Positions 62,624 to 64,000 of a stretch of DNA of 64,000 nt are shown piece after piece. Origin of the DNA: Actinopolyspora erythraea (GTDB lineage Bacteria; Actinomycetota; Actinomycetes; Mycobacteriales; Pseudonocardiaceae). Below the pieces are notes generated by a model. The model worked only from the letters and a program-made list of their open reading frames with translations. It was not told where the DNA came from and searched no databases. The stretch lies in NCBI RefSeq assembly GCF_002263515.1, contig NZ_CP022752.1, forward strand, positions 2,790,001 through 2,854,000, in the 5' to 3' direction. Made by a program: the position numbers and the translations under genes. Numbering within the stretch: position 1 is the stretch's first letter; the number at the start of each line of letters is the position of its first letter.

Positions 62624-62863
62624 TCATTCCCCGCTCTCGGCGGAAGACCGCTCTTCCGCGACGAATCCCTCCCGGGCGTGACTGCCGTCGCAGAGGGGCT
62701 TGTTCGCGGACAGACCACAACGACACAGCACCCGTGTCTTCCCCGGGCCGAGATCGTATTCGTTGTTGTCGTGGTCGACCACGCGAACCGGACCCTTGAT
62801 CTGGTAGGGACCGTTCTCGATCGCTTTGACGACGACCGGGTCCCGCTGTTGCTGATCGCTCAT
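62624..62863 (-). CDS. CDGSH iron-sulfur domain protein
   Basis: A 79-residue protein whose C-terminal half carries the CDGSH cluster motif CRCGLSANKPLCDGSH, giving the three Cys and one His that hold a [2Fe-2S] cluster. The N-terminal half (PVVVKAIENGPYQIKGPVRV) is typical of the short bacterial type. Role: redox or Fe-S handling. Copper damages Fe-S clusters, which may explain its place here. It follows the chaperone gene on the same strand. Confidence 0.92.
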   Translation of the reverse strand: MSDQQQRDPVVVKAIENGPYQIKGPVRVVDHDNNEYDLGPGKTRVLCRCGLSANKPLCDGSHAREGFVAEERSSAESGE

Positions 62864-62897
62864 GAGATCGCGCTCTCCGAACCGTTCGGCGCCGCCC

Positions 62898-63104
62898 TCA
62901 GCCCACCACCTCGTAACCGGCGTTCTGGACGGCCTCCCGGACCGAACCCGCGTCGAGCGAGTCGCGACCGGTCACGGTGAGCTGCCCCGTGCTGATGTCG
63001 ATGTCGACGTCCTCGACCCCTTCGACGCCGTTCACCGCGGTGCTCACCTTGTTCATGCATCCCGAGCAGGTCATTCCCTTGACCGTGTAGACACTGGTGC
63101 TCAT
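62898..63104 (-). CDS. copZ: Copper chaperone, heavy-metal domain protein
   Basis: A 68-residue HMA-domain protein. The metal-binding site is GMTCSGC near residues 9-15, and the fold is the usual short beta-alpha form ending AVQNAGYEVVG. It would hand Cu(I) to the ATPase. ATG 63104 follows GAGGAGAC. It lies between the other chaperone gene and the CDGSH gene on one strand. Confidence 0.9.
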   Translation of the reverse strand: MSTSVYTVKGMTCSGCMNKVSTAVNGVEGVEDVDIDISTGQLTVTGRDSLDAGSVREAVQNAGYEVVG

Positions 63105-63290
63105 GTACGTCTCCTCATCTCCGTCGTTCTTCCCGTGAAACTCACGAACGTGACGACCACCGTCGGCGGAGCACTGCGGAACCGCCCGGAAACCACTCAC
63201 CGGTGACCGCCGTGAAAAGCCACCAGCGGAGCGGGGACGAGGTGCTGTCCCGACCGCTCGCCCGCTCCGCCGCGGCACGACCACCTCGTG

Positions 63291-63497
63291 TCAGGTGGCC
63301 AGTTCGTACCCGGCCTCGTCGACAGCGGCGCGGACGTCGTCCTCGCTGACGGGGGCCGTGCTCGTCACCGTCAGCGCTCCGGTGGCGAGGTCGACGTCCA
63401 CTCCTGAAACGCCGGCCAGTTCACCCACCTCTTCGGTGACCGAACGCACGCAGTGCTCACACGTCATTCCGACCACGGTGTAAGTGGCAGTGGACAT
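63291..63497 (-). CDS. copZ: Copper chaperone, heavy-metal domain protein 2
   Basis: A second 68-residue HMA protein with GMTCEHC as metal site and C-terminus AVDEAGYELAT. The two chaperones are paralogues with different site residues (SG versus EH), so affinity or metal may differ. ATG 63497 follows AGGAGGTT. The CsoR-like box lies 140 nt upstream, so this gene likely leads the chaperone-CDGSH transcription unit. Confidence 0.9.
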   Translation of the reverse strand: MSTATYTVVGMTCEHCVRSVTEEVGELAGVSGVDVDLATGALTVTSTAPVSEDDVRAAVDEAGYELAT

Positions 63498-64000
63498 CAG
63501 AACCTCCTTCGCATCTCCCCGTCCTCGCGGACCGGACTGCGGTCGCCACGGATCCGGGAGCCGGCGGGCGGCCCTCACGAGCTTCGGGAGGACTCGCCCC
63601 TCCTCGTCGTGACCGCATCGATCAACGATCACGACAATACCCTAGGGGGGTAGGGTAATCAAGTGGTGCGGCGCAAACCCTGTCGATTCCCGACCACCAC
63701 CCCGCCCGGCGTGGCACACCTTCCACTCAGGAGTCCTCGCGGAATGACTCGCCCGGGTGACCGGCTGTCGGCACGTGAGCTGGCGTCTCGCCGCGTTGGA
63801 GGACACCTCGGGTAGCGGCCTCCGCACCACGTACCCTGCCGCCTCGCGATGCGTCCACCTCACGCACCGCGGCGAATCGTCCCGCTCCGGCCGAGCACCC
63901 CAGCCAAGAAAAACCACGTTGAAAGAACCCCTCAACTCCCCACCAACGGGCGGCGGTCCTACCCGGGGAACGAGCGAACGAGCGCGGAACGGCTCAAGCG
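63498..64000. other. Right edge, no gene seen
   Basis: Holds the leader of the second chaperone gene with its CsoR-like box; beyond about 63,660 I see no convincing gene or signal. Confidence 0.5.
63637..63657. promoter_or_regulatory. CsoR-like copper operator
   Basis: TACCCTA-GGGGGG-TAGGGTA is a clear inverted repeat of the CsoR type, placed upstream of the copper-chaperone unit. No csoR gene is in this window. Confidence 0.75.

Overview
The window is high-GC actinobacterial DNA. The gene families (DUF397 partners of XRE regulators, DUF574 and SCP1.201-type proteins, NRPS genes, TTG/GTG starts) and many acid-rich proteins fit a filamentous actinomycete of the Pseudonocardiales/Actinopolyspora type. 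The genus is an inference. No rRNA, tRNA, CRISPR array or complete insertion sequence was seen.

Layout. (1) 1-5.9 kb is accessory DNA: an XRE/DUF397 regulatory cassette with a decayed second copy, three small genes, a phosphotransferase gene broken by one stop codon, a Tn3 transposase scrap, a Nudix gene and a probable integrase scrap. (2) 6-9.2 kb holds conflict genes: a small secreted protein paired with a 4-TM protein, and a DddA-like (SCP1.201) deaminase overlapping an Imm1 immunity gene. (3) 9.2-29.9 kb reads as a defence island: type I restriction-modification (hsdM-hsdS-hsdR), a degenerate N6-methylase-like protein and a PD-(D/E)XK-type protein sharing a promoter motif, a lipoprotein, an SbcC/Rad50-like ATPase with a small partner, and a giant SF1 helicase fused to a Vsr/DUF559-like nuclease. 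A dispersed palindromic repeat sits at the island edges and inside it. (4) 30.2-31.5 kb has three tandem 2-TM paralogues with leaderless-type promoters.

(5) 31.5-47.5 kb is mainly carbohydrate metabolism: DUF574 methyltransferase, luciferase-like monooxygenase, ROK repressor, CE4 deacetylase, GH11 and GH10 xylanases (the GH10 gene has a CebR-like box), and an alpha-glucoside-type ABC operon (solute-binding protein, two permeases, GH13 glucosidase, MsiK/UgpC-type ATPase) next to a LacI repressor. A lipoate-ligase-family gene closes this part.

(6) 48.6-59.0 kb is a biosynthetic cluster on one strand: a one-module NRPS with a reductive release domain (A-PCP-R), a divergent leucyl/phenylalanyl-tRNA transferase, GNAT, O-methyltransferase-like protein, acyl-CoA dehydrogenase-like protein, TenA-like protein, P450 and a PPOX-family protein. 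The pairing of A-PCP-R with an L/F-tRNA transferase recalls the tRNA-dependent livipeptin system of Streptomyces lividans. A peptide aldehyde is the likely core, possibly ending in a basic residue. (7) 59.2-63.7 kb is a copper-homeostasis block: CopA-type P-type ATPase, small membrane protein, CDGSH Fe-S protein and two CopZ-like chaperones, with two CsoR-like operator sites and a perfect 23-bp-arm palindrome.
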